From Sipunculus nudus (taxonomy: Eukaryota > Annelida > Sipuncula > Golfingiida > Sipunculidae): a DNA stretch of 64,000 nt. Where the stretch lies: assembly GCA_026874595.1 (NCBI GenBank), contig CM049318.1, positions 18,028,241 through 18,092,240 on the forward strand, written 5' to 3'. The position numbers and the translations under genes are program-made. Below are positions 24,737-36,109 of this stretch, piece after piece. Position 1 is the first letter of the stretch. Each line of letters begins with the position of its first letter. Under the pieces are notes generated by a model. The model was not told where the DNA came from. It made no database searches and saw only the letters and a program-made list of their open reading frames with translations.

Positions 24737-25132
24737 CTGCAGATGATTGCAAGGATTTATACACATGCATATACATATGTTACTCATTAACAACAAAAAA
24801 TGTTTATGTCTTAAGCTAACCCTAATCCCTCCATTAAACCCATATTTATCTAATTGGACTTGATGTCCTGTACCGACAATTGCTTAATGTTTACGTAAAT
24901 CAAGGAATATCTTTCATCCGAAGACAAAGACTAATTTTTTATTTAACATATTTACCAAAGATAACGAGCAATTTGAGAATTGCAGTCATATTTCTGAACC
25001 AAGATTTAAAAAGAATGATTGACAGTATCCCGAAAATGTACAACAACAAAAAAAAAAAATTAGAAAAAACTATAAAAAATTCTATTTTTTTTCACTTCCA
25101 TTGTCTTTAAAGAGTGCTTGTAAAAGATTAAC

Positions 25133-25279
25133 CTGGACATGGAGGGTTTGACGGACAAGAGACGGACTCATTTGGTGACCCGATGCATCCATTTGGAACA
25201 CTACATGTCCTGATTCTGCTTCGGGAAGCCCGGCCGCACGTTGGAGTGCATCCTGACCAACTCTGCCACGGTCCCCACA
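25133..25279 (-). CDS. TSR exon T10 (array copy 2)
   Basis: Reads VWGPWQSWSGCTPTCGRASR, SRIRTC, CIGSPNES and CPSNPPCPG. Donor GTTAAT instead of the array's GTTATC. The acceptor region is CATCAGCAG. Confidence 0.9.
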
Positions 25280-25694
25280 CTGCTGATGAATGCAAGATTT
25301 ATACATGCAATATACATATGTAACTCATTAACAACAACAAAAAAATGGTTATGTGTTAAGCTCACCTTCATCCCTTGATGAAACCGATATTTATCTCATT
25401 GTACTTGATGTCCTTTCTCGACAATTGTTTAATATTTATGTAAATCAAGGAACGTGTTTCATCCGAAAACAAAGACTCATTCCTTGTATAACATATTTCC
25501 CTAAGAATACGAACAATATGAGAATTGCAGTCAGAATTCCGAACCAAGATTTAAAAAGAATCATGGACAGTATCCCGGTAAATTTACATCAATTTTACAT
25601 CAACAAAAAACAAATTAGACAAAATATTAAAAAAAAAACATTTAATTTTTTTTTTACTTTCAGTGTCTATAAAGAGTGCTTGTAAAAGGATAAC

Positions 25695-25841
25695 CTGGAC
25701 ATGGAGGGTTTGACGGACAAGAGACGGACTCATTTTGCGACCCGGTGCATCCATTTGGAACACTACATGTCCTGGCTCTGCTTCGGGAAGCGCGGCCGCA
25801 CGTTGGGTTGCAGTTTGACCAGCTCTGCCACGGTTCCCATT
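25695..25841 (-). CDS. TSR exon T9 (array copy 1)
   Basis: Most upstream and most diverged member of the tandem array: WEPWQSWSNCNPTCGRASRS, then CSVPNGCTG, QNES and CPSNPPCPG. The acceptor (CATTTGTAG) differs from the CTGCAG or CAGCAG of the other copies. Donor GTTATC. Confidence 0.9.
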
Positions 25842-26372
25842 CTACAAATGATTGCAAGTATCTATACATATCATATTTATACATGCGTGTGCTACCCGGA
25901 AAGCGCATCCTCAAGTAGATTATGCCTTAATTGATCTTCATCTTATTTAAAAAAAAACTCCTATGATTAGACATGAATTTAATATAATGGTTGCTTGAAG
26001 TGTACCTCATGTCAAAAATGTTTTTATCCAAAACAGAAGGTTTATTTGTATTTAAAGAACTACATATCTGGAAGAACGAGCATGTCGAATGATGATCGTG
26101 CCTCTGGTATTAGCTTTTAAATGTGCTAAATGATGACATAGTTACGATACTTCTGTGTCGTAGCAAGTACCAGACATATAATAATTGTTAAACTCTAAGG
26201 TATACTTAAGAAAAAAATACATGGATTATAAAAGTCATTTTGTTCAGATAAAAAGTAATTCACAATAATATAATTATTGCCTGTTAAATCTAAATACATT
26301 ATTTACCATCATTGATATGGTAATATTTTATTTAATTATGAATGCTCAGTGGTGGGATAATTAACGTGTTAC

Positions 26373-26528
26373 CTGGACACGTTTGTTGATTACAGTTCTG
26401 CATTTCTCTGCTTTCTTGTATGTTGCCTTCTTGACAAGGTTCCACCTCACATGGCCTTGTGCGGGCTCTTCTGCCGCCGTTACAAGATGCTGAGCATGAT
26501 GTCCATTCTCCCCACTGTCCCCAACGTC
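26373..26528 (-). CDS. TSR exon T8 (long form)
   Basis: Reads WGQWGEWTSCSASCNGGRRA, then CEVEPCQEGNIQESREMQNC and CPG. The loop before the fifth cysteine is longer than in most others, like T24 and T25. Acceptor TTAACAAG, donor GTAACA. Confidence 0.9.
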
Positions 26529-27339
26529 CTTGTTAACAAAATTGTAAACAGCATTTCAATAATTTTGTAAATTACAACCGAATCCTTTATGTAGAATTTT
26601 TTTTCATAAGGGTATAACAAAATGCAGTTTTTATTTATTTATTTTTTTAGACTGATTTGGGGAATGCGTTTCTATGGGCTAGCATTCGTGTTAATGTAGT
26701 CATGTTGGTTTATTATTGTAATAAATACTTTGAAGCAAATGCATGAAACTAATCTGTTATTATTTTCATTTAAATTTTCACCAGCATCAACTTCATACTA
26801 CTTGAATTCAATTGGCAAGAACATGTTGGCTTTGAATAATAACCATGTAAGAACTTAACTTGATATTTTGTTATTTAAATTAGGCTACGGATGAACCAAA
26901 AGTCCCGTTATATATATATATATATATAAATTTGTGTTCGTAATACATGTGGTACATGTAAAGGTTAACATACTTTTTTTAGGTGCCTTGGCAATGGTGG
27001 TTTGAAATAAATTATAATTGGGTATCTACTGCAAATGAATTCACCAATTCATCAATTAACTATATACATATTGCAGAACGCTTCTAGGCAGAACGGGTGT
27101 GTTACGGGGTAAAAGCGGACCAAATTGTCTCGCTAGTAAAGCTTATCTTTCTATCCAAGCGGTTTGAATCCGCGACATGTCCGCCACCGATATGGGCTCG
27201 AATCTGGGATCAGCCCAATATTTTGCTTTGTGCAATATGTTTACGTAACAATTGGGGCCACTAAATAAGGCAATACTGATTGTCATACTGATAAAAAGAC
27301 TACCGAGACTGAAGTCACAAAGTAAGCTTTGACCGTTAC

Positions 27340-27471
27340 CAGGGCACTGTATAAATCCGCAGGTCCGTGTCTCTGACGACTCTCCGCCACAACCTGTCCC
27401 GTCGCACCGTCGTGTCCGCGTTTGTCTGCCACTCGTACACGGGCACTGCCATTCTGACCAGGCAGTCCACT
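27340..27471 (-). CDS. TSR exon T7 (CPC type)
   Basis: Reads EWTAWSEWQCPCTSGRQTRT, then CDGTGCGG and CGFIQCPG. The first cysteine pair is C-P-C instead of C-x3-C, a form shared with T6, T20 and T22. Acceptor is a T-run then AAAG; donor GTAACG. Confidence 0.88.
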
Positions 27472-27790
27472 CTTTAAAAAAAAACACATATTTACTTACT
27501 TTTTTCATTGATCTTCATCAGTTATTTTTGCACATTTATTTCTGCCAGAGCAATAGCTGTATGTTTATAAATTATCTGCTTTGTTAACTACACTGTTAAC
27601 TGTTACTGAAAACAGCAATGGTTCAGCTAGGATTCCACAAATTTTGGGTATAGGTTCTACAAGGGAAACTGTCTGACTGACGAAGTGAAGTACATTGGAT
27701 GACCACAAAAGGTTAGTCCTCCTGAAAAATAAAGATTGTCATACATATAACCAGACTACCGAGGATAAGGTCACGAAGTATGAGCTTCGC

Positions 27791-27922
27791 CAGGGCATTG
27801 TGCAAATCCGCAGGTCCGTGTTTCCGACGACTCTCCGATACAACCTGTTTGGTTGCACCGTCGTGTCCGCGTTTGGGTGCCACTCTGACACGGGCACTGG
27901 CATTCTGACCAGGCTGTCCACT
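27791..27922 (-). CDS. TSR exon T6, donor GT changed to GC
   Basis: Near duplicate of T7: EWTAWSECQCPCQSGTQTRT, then CNQTGCIG and CGFAQCPG. The frame is fully open and the acceptor (TTTTAAG) is kept, but the donor reads CTG|GCGAAG where T7 has CTG|GTAACG. GC donors exist, yet this one otherwise fits consensus badly. Skipping keeps the frame (132 nt). A third Trp has become Cys (SECQ versus SEWQ). It may be a newly silenced exon. Confidence 0.55.
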
Positions 27923-28147
27923 CTTAAAACACATTTACTTTCCTTGTTCATTAATCTTTAACAGTTACCTTTTTTCCAGAGTAATAAATAGTGTGTCTAA
28001 CATTTATCTGCTTTGCAAACTCTCATTCCTGTTACAAAGCTCTACAACAATTCCTATTAATCACTTCTCGTATACTAAGCGCAAGTGAAACAATGAACTT
28101 TGCAGGCATTCCGCTCCATGATTTCACAGAGACACATGATTTATGAT

Positions 28148-28216
28148 GCACCTGTGAGATCGCTGGGGACCTCCATTGTTACAAGACGTAGAACAAGCCG
28201 ACTAAGTAGACTAAGA
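28148..28216 (-). pseudogene. dead TSR exon fragment (psi1)
   Basis: The minus strand reads S-stop-STstop-SACSTSCNN, then GGPQRSHRC. Spacing matches the TSR start W-x2-W-x2-C-x3-C, but both Trp positions are TAG (plus-strand positions 28211-28213 and 28202-28204). No further in-frame domain or good splice sites follow. It lies in the intron between T5 and T6. Confidence 0.65.
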
Positions 28217-28687
28217 AGACTAAACATCACCAAATCAAAGGCAATGTGCTCATCTCTAGTGTAAGGTTATCTAAATTAAGAGTTATATTTATCAGAATAT
28301 GGATTAAATATAAGCTCTCAAATAAAGTTGATCAACATTCGAACTAAGCATTTCTTTATGAACTATTCCTTCACAGATTGAACATTGTTTTTTAAAAGAC
28401 GATGCAGTGCTTCCCATGTTTTCTCCCTGGGTCCTTCCTTCAAATAACAGTACCAGGTAGTCGGAGCCTTCATGAGTCATTACCTTACTGAAAAGCACGG
28501 TTTTTTTTCAGGTCTGTCCAAAGAATATACATAAACCCTTAGAGTGTCTCACATTTGAACATTTTAAGAATTTTAGTTTTAAATTGATAGTGTCTTTGAA
28601 TCGCGAAAGCAGATCCCTTAAAGTATTAATGAGTACCGCACAGTCTCATTGATACTTTTCAAATAGATATAAGGTCAACAAAAATAA

Positions 28688-28934
28688 AAGGTATGGTTCG
28701 CAGGCACCGCCCGCGTCAATTTAAACACCCCGCATCAAACAATTTTATTTTGATTTTTATCTTTCCTGGAGTTAAATAATACAATTTATGTAGTGTTAAA
28801 CAAAAAATTTGTTATTTTCATGCTTTTTCCTGATCATATGACATTTTTATCGAAACGTCAAAAAAAAGTCAAAAATAAAAAAAAACGCCCGCCCGCACTG
28901 ATTTCTGAAAAAAAGTGCCTGAAAACCATACCTT
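28688..28934. mobile_element. MITE-like element with 20-bp terminal inverted repeats
   Basis: Left end AAGGTATGGTTCGCAGGCAC (28688-28707) and right end GTGCCTGAAAACCATACCTT (28915-28934) are inverted copies with two mismatches. CGCCCGC motifs lie inside both ends. No coding capacity. A related piece lies near 58775-58880. Confidence 0.75.
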
Positions 28935-29089
28935 AAATTTTCTTGGCCTAACCCATGTGTGCTATTAATAAAGATGTTACTTATATATGGAAGATATGTC
29001 TTGAAAACATATAATCTTTAAATGATAATAATTTACAAATAGCTACTTAGCCAAAATAAGCCCTTTTTTATAATAAATGAGTTTCCGAC

Positions 29090-29233
29090 CCGAACAACGC
29101 TGTAATCTGCAAACTCTGCCGTCAGTGTTTCGTCCGGGACACGTACTGCCACCAACGCAAGATCGACTTCTATTGGATGTTCCTTCACCGCAGGTCACGG
29201 AACAAATGGACCAGCTTGTCCATTCTGACCATA
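29090..29233 (-). CDS. TSR exon T5, weak donor
   Basis: Reads WSEWTSWSICSVTCGEGTSN, then CVGGSTCPG and CRLQRCSG; six cysteines and an O-fucose-type CSVTCGEG core. The donor GG|GTCGGA is a poor match to consensus. If it is not used, the frame runs on through RKLIYYKKG to a stop at 29043-29045, which would give a truncated form. Confidence 0.82.
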
Positions 29234-29661
29234 CTAAAAACAAACAAGAAATGTGTAAGGAAAATTACGCACAGTACAGCTAACCAAACTCAACGAACTT
29301 GCACTTGCTATCGAGACTTTGGAAATGAAAATAAAATGATTGAACCTGCACAAAAATAAAGCAGCTTCAAGTGATGCATTAAAAGAACATCAGCGGAAAC
29401 AACCACATACAGATCTCCTGCATTAAATGTACTGACCACAGTGTCAATCATCCTCTGCAAGACAGAGAGATGTCGTTGGTGGAATAGCTTGCACCAAAAT
29501 CACGGCCGCTTACTGCAGCAATTGGTTTGCTTGGTATGACTTTTAATGTACCGAGAGGTAAAATTTAAGAAAATCACGTCCCTCTGTGTGCACATTTTTC
29601 AACGCTGCATAAAAAATGATATCATTTACCTTATCCAGACTGAAGAGGAGAGACATCTTAC

Positions 29662-29796
29662 CTTGGTGACAATCAATTTGATTACATGGTCTCTGTTCTT
29701 CCTGTCTGTTTGGTCCTGTCCTTTGCTGTGTACCGCCGCCACATGTTCTAGTGCAGACCGACCAACCCGACCATACTGACCAGACACTTGGCGTAT
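29662..29796 (-). CDS. TSR exon T4, lacking the middle cysteine pair
   Basis: Reads TPSVWSVWSGWSVCTRTC, GGGTQQRTG, PNRQEEQRPC, NQIDCHQG. Compared with its neighbours, about nine residues holding two cysteines are gone, leaving four. The acceptor is CTATAG at 29797; a closer AG would break the phase. Donor GTAAGA. The frame is open, so this looks like a working variant, not a dead exon. Confidence 0.8.
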
Positions 29797-30778
29797 CTAT
29801 AGTTAATGTTCATCATCTAACCGTTAGGTTAAAATATTTATATAGCTTTATCGAATGAAATGGGTCACATTGGCGGTAAGCAAATGTTTTAACGGTGTCA
29901 TGGTCTATAGGTCATTAAAAGGCTGTATGGTAATTACTTACGTCAGATACCTTAGGGCATGAGGCTGTTTAAGTTTGAAAAATAGAAGATAAAATTTAAC
30001 TATTTTTTTCATCAAGTTCAGAGCAGACGTGAAATCTCAACCCTACTATTCACATATTGAGCTGAAGATTGTTTGATCAGATGACTGTTAGATTCTTTAG
30101 AGCTTACATAAAGACGACTTGTAAATATATGTCAATAAAGGTCACCTAATTTAACTTATTTAATGCAATGTCCACACTCACCAGGTGAGTTGGACTGGGA
30201 TCAAACATGTAGTCCCATGTGTGAACGAGTCGACACTTAAGAATTATGATATTATAATTAAAAGAACCAATATATACATCTGCTTTTTTGTTTTTGTGGT
30301 TAGCCTGGTCTTAATATCTGCATTGTCAATGTGTTGTGAACATTGGCCGAAAATCTTTTACACCTGTAATTAATTTTGGGATTTCATGAATTGACGCGCC
30401 AATTTCATCTCTTAGTGTATAAAGCGTGGTCCGCCACCTTTCTAGAGACCGTTTATGAATATGAACCAAAATTTTAGTCTTTACAATTCCGTCATTTTAT
30501 GTACTTCTATCAGAAGAGCAAATGACTTTTACTTCTCTGGGTGGTTTAAAAGACTACTCGTATCCTTCCTCTCTTAACAAAAATCGATTACATACACACA
30601 CACAGAGTTTTTGTAATTGTAATGACAATTAAATGACAAGATATACATAATATTCACATCAGAATCTAGACTTAGAAACAAAGGAAGCTTTCTCGGGCCT
30701 TAGAAATCAAGAGATAAGGTTCATCATACAATGAGGCATTATTTGTCAATAATATCATCGAGAAAAGGTTAATCTTAC

Positions 30779-30925
30779 CATTATCAGGACAAGGTTGTTT
30801 TGTACAGAGTTCAGATTGCTTGCTCGGCCCAGTACACTCTCCTCCTTGACAAATACGTGAACGCTCTCGTGTCCCTGAGCCACAGGTGACGGGACAGGTG
30901 GACCATTCTAACCAAGGTAGCCAGC
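30779..30925 (-). CDS. TSR exon T3
   Basis: Reads WLPWLEWSTCPVTCGSGTRE, then CQGGECTG and CTKQPCPDNG. Full W-x2-W-x2-W ladder and six cysteines. A (TA)n tract begins about 33 bases upstream of its acceptor, so the normal pyrimidine tract is poor. Confidence 0.9.
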
Positions 30926-30956
30926 CTATCATAACAATGACAAAACTTTCTTAAAG

Positions 30957-31007
<51 letters not shown>

Positions 31008-32294
31008 CTAAAAAATTCCGGACTAAGCAAAGCGGTATTGGTTGTGAGACGGTCGCAACTGTGGGGTGGTCGCTTTGCGGGGTTCCACAGTATATATAAA
31101 TCCAGCTCAAAAGATGAGCTGCGGGACAAACGAAAGTGGCCCTGTTAGCGAAGTAATACTGATATTGTAATGCTACACATCAAACATCAGGGCGATAACA
31201 TGAGTATTTTTACAAACACTCTATCTTATGTTGTTTATTTAATAATGTTTATTTCAATCACTTTCGTTATCAAAACATATTTACAAAGGCAGACAATCAC
31301 AACAGATTTTCAGTGTTCAGAACCAGATCAAAGTCGATGGCGCATGGTAAAATTATGCACCACAGACTGCAAAATTTAGTGTATTGCGGAATGAACATCT
31401 GTATATGGCATACTGATCAAATCAGGTCAAAATTTCGAACAGGTCTATCAGACTCACACATTATCGGTCTTTTATAATACTCTTTACTTATTTAATAATC
31501 TAAATATTAATAGAGATTAACAAGGGCTTATTTATGTAATAGTTGTAATAGCAACTAACTTGTTTATGGACCATACAATCCTATGTTATGTCACTGTCAT
31601 GCATTTTGTAAGTACAGTCAGGCCGCCGGTACTACAAAAAGTTTATTTATTTAATTTATAGATTATTTTTAATAAGGCAGTAGTGGGCGATTGCTTATCC
31701 GATCAATTAGTCACTACCATAGCTGATAGCTGGATTTGGGGTTCATTGAATAGTTTCCATTGGAGGTCCCCATGGTTGAAGAAAAAAATGTTAATCTATT
31801 TATCTTTCTGCTTCATTCAAGAAAACAGAACATTTACAAAACTGAACACTGGTAGGAATAACATTCACAGCTGACAGGTCGGCATCTGATATTTATTTTC
31901 ATTACATTATCAGGGTCGCACGCTACATAGTGTAATACCCACTGCAGACCTCTTATTTGAACCAGATCGTTTGAGAACCGAAAAAGTGGTCGTCAGTGGG
32001 ATATGTTCACGTCAACGAGATGGTGGTTTATGCGTGGAGATCCTGTCATCTGGGTGGGACTGGGCAAAGAATACGTTCGACAACCTTGAACACTAACAGG
32101 AAAGGTTTTTATATATCCAGAAACGTTACTAACAAGTATTGAAACAAATAGATTGCCAAGTATATTTTTTCCTAGGGCTCACGGTCGTTTTCCTTCGATA
32201 TCGTAAAATTTTGTATCGTGTAAGGGCTGCTGTAGCTGACAAGGTCGCCATGTAAAAATGCAATGATATCAAGAGATGTTATTGTAGATTTTAC
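30926..32294. other. intron between T2 and T3
   Basis: Holds the (TA)n tract and a piece GGTCGCAACTGTGGGGTGGT (31052) that recurs in diverged form near 41085 and 41755, so it belongs to a dispersed repeat. No exon seen. Confidence 0.5.
30959..31003. repeat. (TA)n tract upstream of T3
   Basis: Pure TA run starting 34 bases before the T3 acceptor, in the branch-point region. Confidence 0.95.
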
Positions 32295-32435
32295 CTTTAC
32301 ACGGTTCCTCCTGACAACTCTCCCGTATCGCATCAGGTCCGATGCATTTTGTGCCGCCCTGGCACGTGCGCCTCCGTACCTTTGTACCGAATCCACACGT
32401 GACGTCACATGGTTCAGAGACCCACTCTGACCAAC
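32295..32435 (-). CDS. TSR exon T2
   Basis: First TSR after MAM: WSEWVSEPCDVTCGFGTKVR, a middle CQGGTKC, and CQEEPCKG. Six cysteines; the second Trp position is kept but the third is not. Acceptor TTGCAG, donor GTAAAA. The junction from MAM gives serine, so the domain starts SWSEW. Confidence 0.88.
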
Positions 32436-33395
32436 CTGCAAGAAGTAGACATTTATTATTCCACAATATCACAAACGGCACAGTTTATTAAGGAAATATT
32501 GTCTGTCAGAAACGGGCGTATCTTTCCACGAGCACCAAGATCCGTAATATCTTAGGTGACGGACTGCGCTCCACGGAACAGGACGACACTGGGTTACGCA
32601 GATCGGATGATGGGTGTGACAGGAGGCATGAGGAATATGACTGGAGGCATGACTGGTGTGACAAGATGCATCCATTTAAACCGGATAAACCAGTCAAAGC
32701 AACAATATGTGGCCACACCTCCGCCTCCTCCTTTCAACTCGTTGTAGGATAGGACAGGTTTGGCACAAACTGCGGCCCCTCGGAGGCATTACGTCCCGCT
32801 AGGTTAATTGACCAATGGAGTAAATTCAGACGTGCCGGTGTTTCACGATCCGACTCCCCAACCGCTGCCGTCATCCTACTCCGTCCTCCGTCCTTTCTTT
32901 TCCCGCTTTGCTCTTCTTTACTTCAGCGGTCTCCACCCGTCATACGTGGTCGTTGAATAATGCTTCTGTTTATTCTGTGTCGATACACACGTTTCTTATA
33001 TAGAATTATCGTTACGAAATATAAGGAACAGTTAATTCCACCTTTTTATGCAAGTCGGTATTTAGAAAAGCAGATAAGTAAATATGAGGGTTGTAATTGA
33101 ATAAGTTCATTTCAATGCATTTCCCTGACACAGAAGCTAACAATCGTGTTACAGGGTAAAAAGGGCTCGAGTGTAACGCACATTCAAGTTTACTGTGCTG
33201 TATGCAGGGCACAAGTAACCGACTCTGCAAAACGAAAGGTATATGTTGTTAGGGTACATTTCTTTATAAAGAAGCCGCTACGTAGGTTCTATATAGAGAC
33301 TTTATTATTGCGTCGTGATACCAGGGTTGAAAAGTGTTTTGCCTTAAATTACTTTGGTTACCATAATAATATAACGATGAAGATATTTTACTTAC
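32436..33395. other. intron between MAM exon c and T2
   Basis: Contains GGAGGCATGA-type short repeats near 32605-32650. No exon seen. Confidence 0.5.
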
Positions 33396-33551
33396 TTGCG
33401 TTGCAGGATCCTGAGAACAGGTAAAGGTTATCAATGGCTATATCTCCCTGTGGACCTCTACCACGCATCGCTTCAATCTCCAGTTTAAAGTCATTTTCTG
33501 GCTTACTCGAGAAATCAATAGCTGCCTCATACCACACGTTACCCTGGTCAC
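33396..33551 (-). CDS. MAM domain, exon c
   Basis: Reads DQGNVWYEAAIDF, then DFKLEIEAMRGRGPQGDIAI and DNLYLFSGSC. The F-x-x-x-I/A-x-R-G-x-x-x-x-D-I-A-I-D-x-x ending and final cysteine close the MAM fold; the three exons total about 168 residues, normal for the family. Donor A|GTAAGT. Confidence 0.92.
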
Positions 33552-34129
33552 CTATAGATACAATATATGTTGTTTATTATGTTATTATTATGAATCTAAA
33601 ACAGATTTGTTACAAAGTGTCGCTTGAAAAACATTTCGTGGGACGCGGATTGTGATTAAACCTTCACGCCAAACTCAAAGAAAGATAACATACAAACTAG
33701 TAGTTAACTGTTACGAAGTAGCTGCAGGACAAAAAGAGCTATCATTTACGGAGGATGCAAAAGCTTTTCCTGTCTACAGAGAATGATGCCTTTCCATACA
33801 TGCGGGTCCCGGAGTGCGAATCCAGCAGTGTTGGGTTTCTGCGAGGGCCCGCATGCGAATGCCAAATGTCTATATCAGAAGCCGTTATGTGTCCTTGTCT
33901 TTGGGAAAGAAAAGGGAGCTGATAGAGCTTATTAGGCTGCGTCAAAAAATATACGACCAGGAGATTTACCAATAGCCGACCCGGTTATTAAGTGAGCAGT
34001 TTCTAGGTCAAGCGGTTATGATTTGTGCCTTGTTAACAAGTGACAACCCACAATGTCTGAGTACAAAAAATTAAGACAAGCGTAAATATAAAAAAATGTA
34101 AATGACACCACCGGTCTTGCACAGCTGAA

Positions 34130-34650
34130 AGGACAATGACCAATAAGCCTGCCGAATTTCAGGAAGATCCACGCAATCATTACTGAGATATTTAATCTAA
34201 AGTATGAATTTCATATATCAACAGCTGAAAATGTTAAAATTTCGCAATTGTATCCGCAGCAGTTCTGAAAACCTGGCTGGGTCGATTGTCTTCATGTTTG
34301 TTGCATGATAATAATGTTATATTAGCAGTTAATGCACAGTATTTTTAGTTTTAGGGTTGGGTGCAAAATTTTTGTTTCGCAGCTCATAACACTGACACAA
34401 GATCTAAGTGCTCAAACACACACAAAAACCCGCATGACTCTCAAAACATAGGTCATATTTACGTAAGATTTTGAATGGAAGGAGATTTATCAAGGCCGAC
34501 CTGGGTGTTAAATAAACAATTTCTATAACTTTGACGATTTGTGCCTTGTTAACGGAGGAACGGACGGACGGTCGGACAGACGACGGACAAAGGGTGGTCA
34601 CTATAAAACGCGATAAATGCTTCTTCACGGGGTAATATTTGACCGACGTG
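34130..34650. repeat. dispersed repeat with CGGACGGACGG end
   Basis: Ends TTGTGCCTTGTTAACGGAGG then AACGGACGGACGGTCGGACA. The words TTTGTGCCTTGTTAAC also occur near 34020, so the block is partly duplicated. Same style as 17.2-18.2 kb. Confidence 0.5.
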
Positions 34651-35304
34651 CGAGTCAGACTACGAAGGCGATGCTTGTCCATTCGAGGAATCGGGTATTG
34701 TTACTCAGGTCAAAGAAGGGCACCTTGAATCTGTGACCCACAGTGCGCAGACTCGGACTCACAAGAATACGACTCTCCTGTTTACAATATGACCCCCATA
34801 ATGCACAGCTTCTTCTACATGCAGGAGCGGCGTAGTTAATATGTAGTCAATAAAGTAATGTAGTCTGCTCAAATATGTTGGTTTAGAATTGTTTTAAGGT
34901 AAATTTCATAAACATTGGTGTTTTTAAGGAAAGGGCTTCACGGAGTAAGAAATATTTTGTGAGTATAAGTATCTGAAATATAAATTTTAATTTTAAAGTT
35001 TGACAGTTGAGACAAATAATCCCGACCGCCCCACAGTGCCTACTAGGAAGTGGTCGTAATGCAAACATATCCAACAAGGACAGGATATAAGGATATACAT
35101 ACACTGAAAGTGAAATATTTTTGTTATATATATATATATCTTGTATGAGTCAATATATATACATAATAAACAAACACGTATATACCCATACATGTTTAAA
35201 TTTATACATGATATATGTACATAATAATATAGGTACACATACATATACATGCATATACACATTCTTTAACATACATATACATATTTATAAAAGCATAACC
35301 TCAC

Positions 35305-35502
35305 CAGATCGTGAGAATATTGTGGCGGTGGTGCTTGGTGATGTTTGTATAAGTCTGACTCGCAGGATGCCCATTTGTGAGCCATACATGTAATAACTAA
35401 ACGCCAGACAAAAGTCCGTTTCGTTGGAGGTGAGCAACTTGGTTGAGAGGGTCGCCGTGTCATTAGGCGCACCAAATGACGCCTCTGCGTAGATATATTT
35501 GC
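35305..35502 (-). CDS. MAM domain, exon b
   Basis: Reads YIYAEASFGAPNDTATL, then SNETDFCLAFSYYMYGSQMG and LRVRL. The phrase C-L-x-F-x-Y-x-M-x-G-x-x-x-G-x-L is the strongest MAM signature. Two N-x-T sites (NDT, NET) could be glycosylated. Acceptor ATTTCAAG, donor GTGAGG, phase 1-1. Confidence 0.92.
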
Positions 35503-36109
35503 CTTGAAATAAAATGAAAATTATTTAAATGATTCTTATCAGTGTAAGTCCTCATTCAATCCATTCCTAATAGTATAATACATACTGCCTAGAATTAACA
35601 GCATGCCAAACTAGTTATAAACGGCATTGAAAATGCTAGAATAATCGGCGTCTATGTGAAGACGTCTTTGTAGAGCCGGGATATATTTAGGATGGTAACG
35701 GTTCATATTTAGTTTAAACAGTCTAGTAATGATTAGACTTTATAGTCTATTGGAGTTATAAGGTGGGTTCATTAAATTCACAAACTAGTGATAATTGAAC
35801 TGGAATCATGTATGATTTTCATTTTTTTCGCCAAAACTGTATCATGGTCTAAACAATTCTGTGATCGGCAAGTTTAAATCTTTAAAAAAAAACCGTGGTA
35901 TATTTCTGAATTTCTATATTCTCTATATATGTGTGTTAAGTTATTGGGTCTGTTGCATGTGACAGTCGGGAATTGAGATCACATGGAAGATACCAGAATC
36001 TTTAGTGATAACTTGTTTTATCATATACTTTCAGAAAAGTAATCGGTTCCTTGAAATTAAGTATCTCTGTATTATTTCCACTGATTTGCTGCTTTGTCAC
36101 ATGACTCAC

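Larger units (their letters stand above)
22431..25841 (-). repeat. tandem array of TSR exon plus intron, about 545-bp unit
   Basis: Exon donor edges fall at 22953, 23496, 24044, 24590, 25133 and 25695, so units are 543, 548, 546, 543 and 562 bp. Introns share long blocks, for example one starting CTTAAGCTAACCCTAATCCC on the plus strand and one with TCATCCGAAGACAAAGAC. A truncated seventh copy (psi2) sits at the low end. Similar introns and exons imply recent unequal crossing-over. Confidence 0.95.

Noticed and set aside
27140-27200. tRNA-like B box (GGTTTGAATCC) at 27159
   Set aside because: No cloverleaf could be built around it and the A box is missing; at most a SINE remnant.
30175-30240. 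Donor-like CACCTG|GTGAGTG on the minus strand
   Set aside because: No acceptor and no TSR cysteine or Trp pattern upstream of it.
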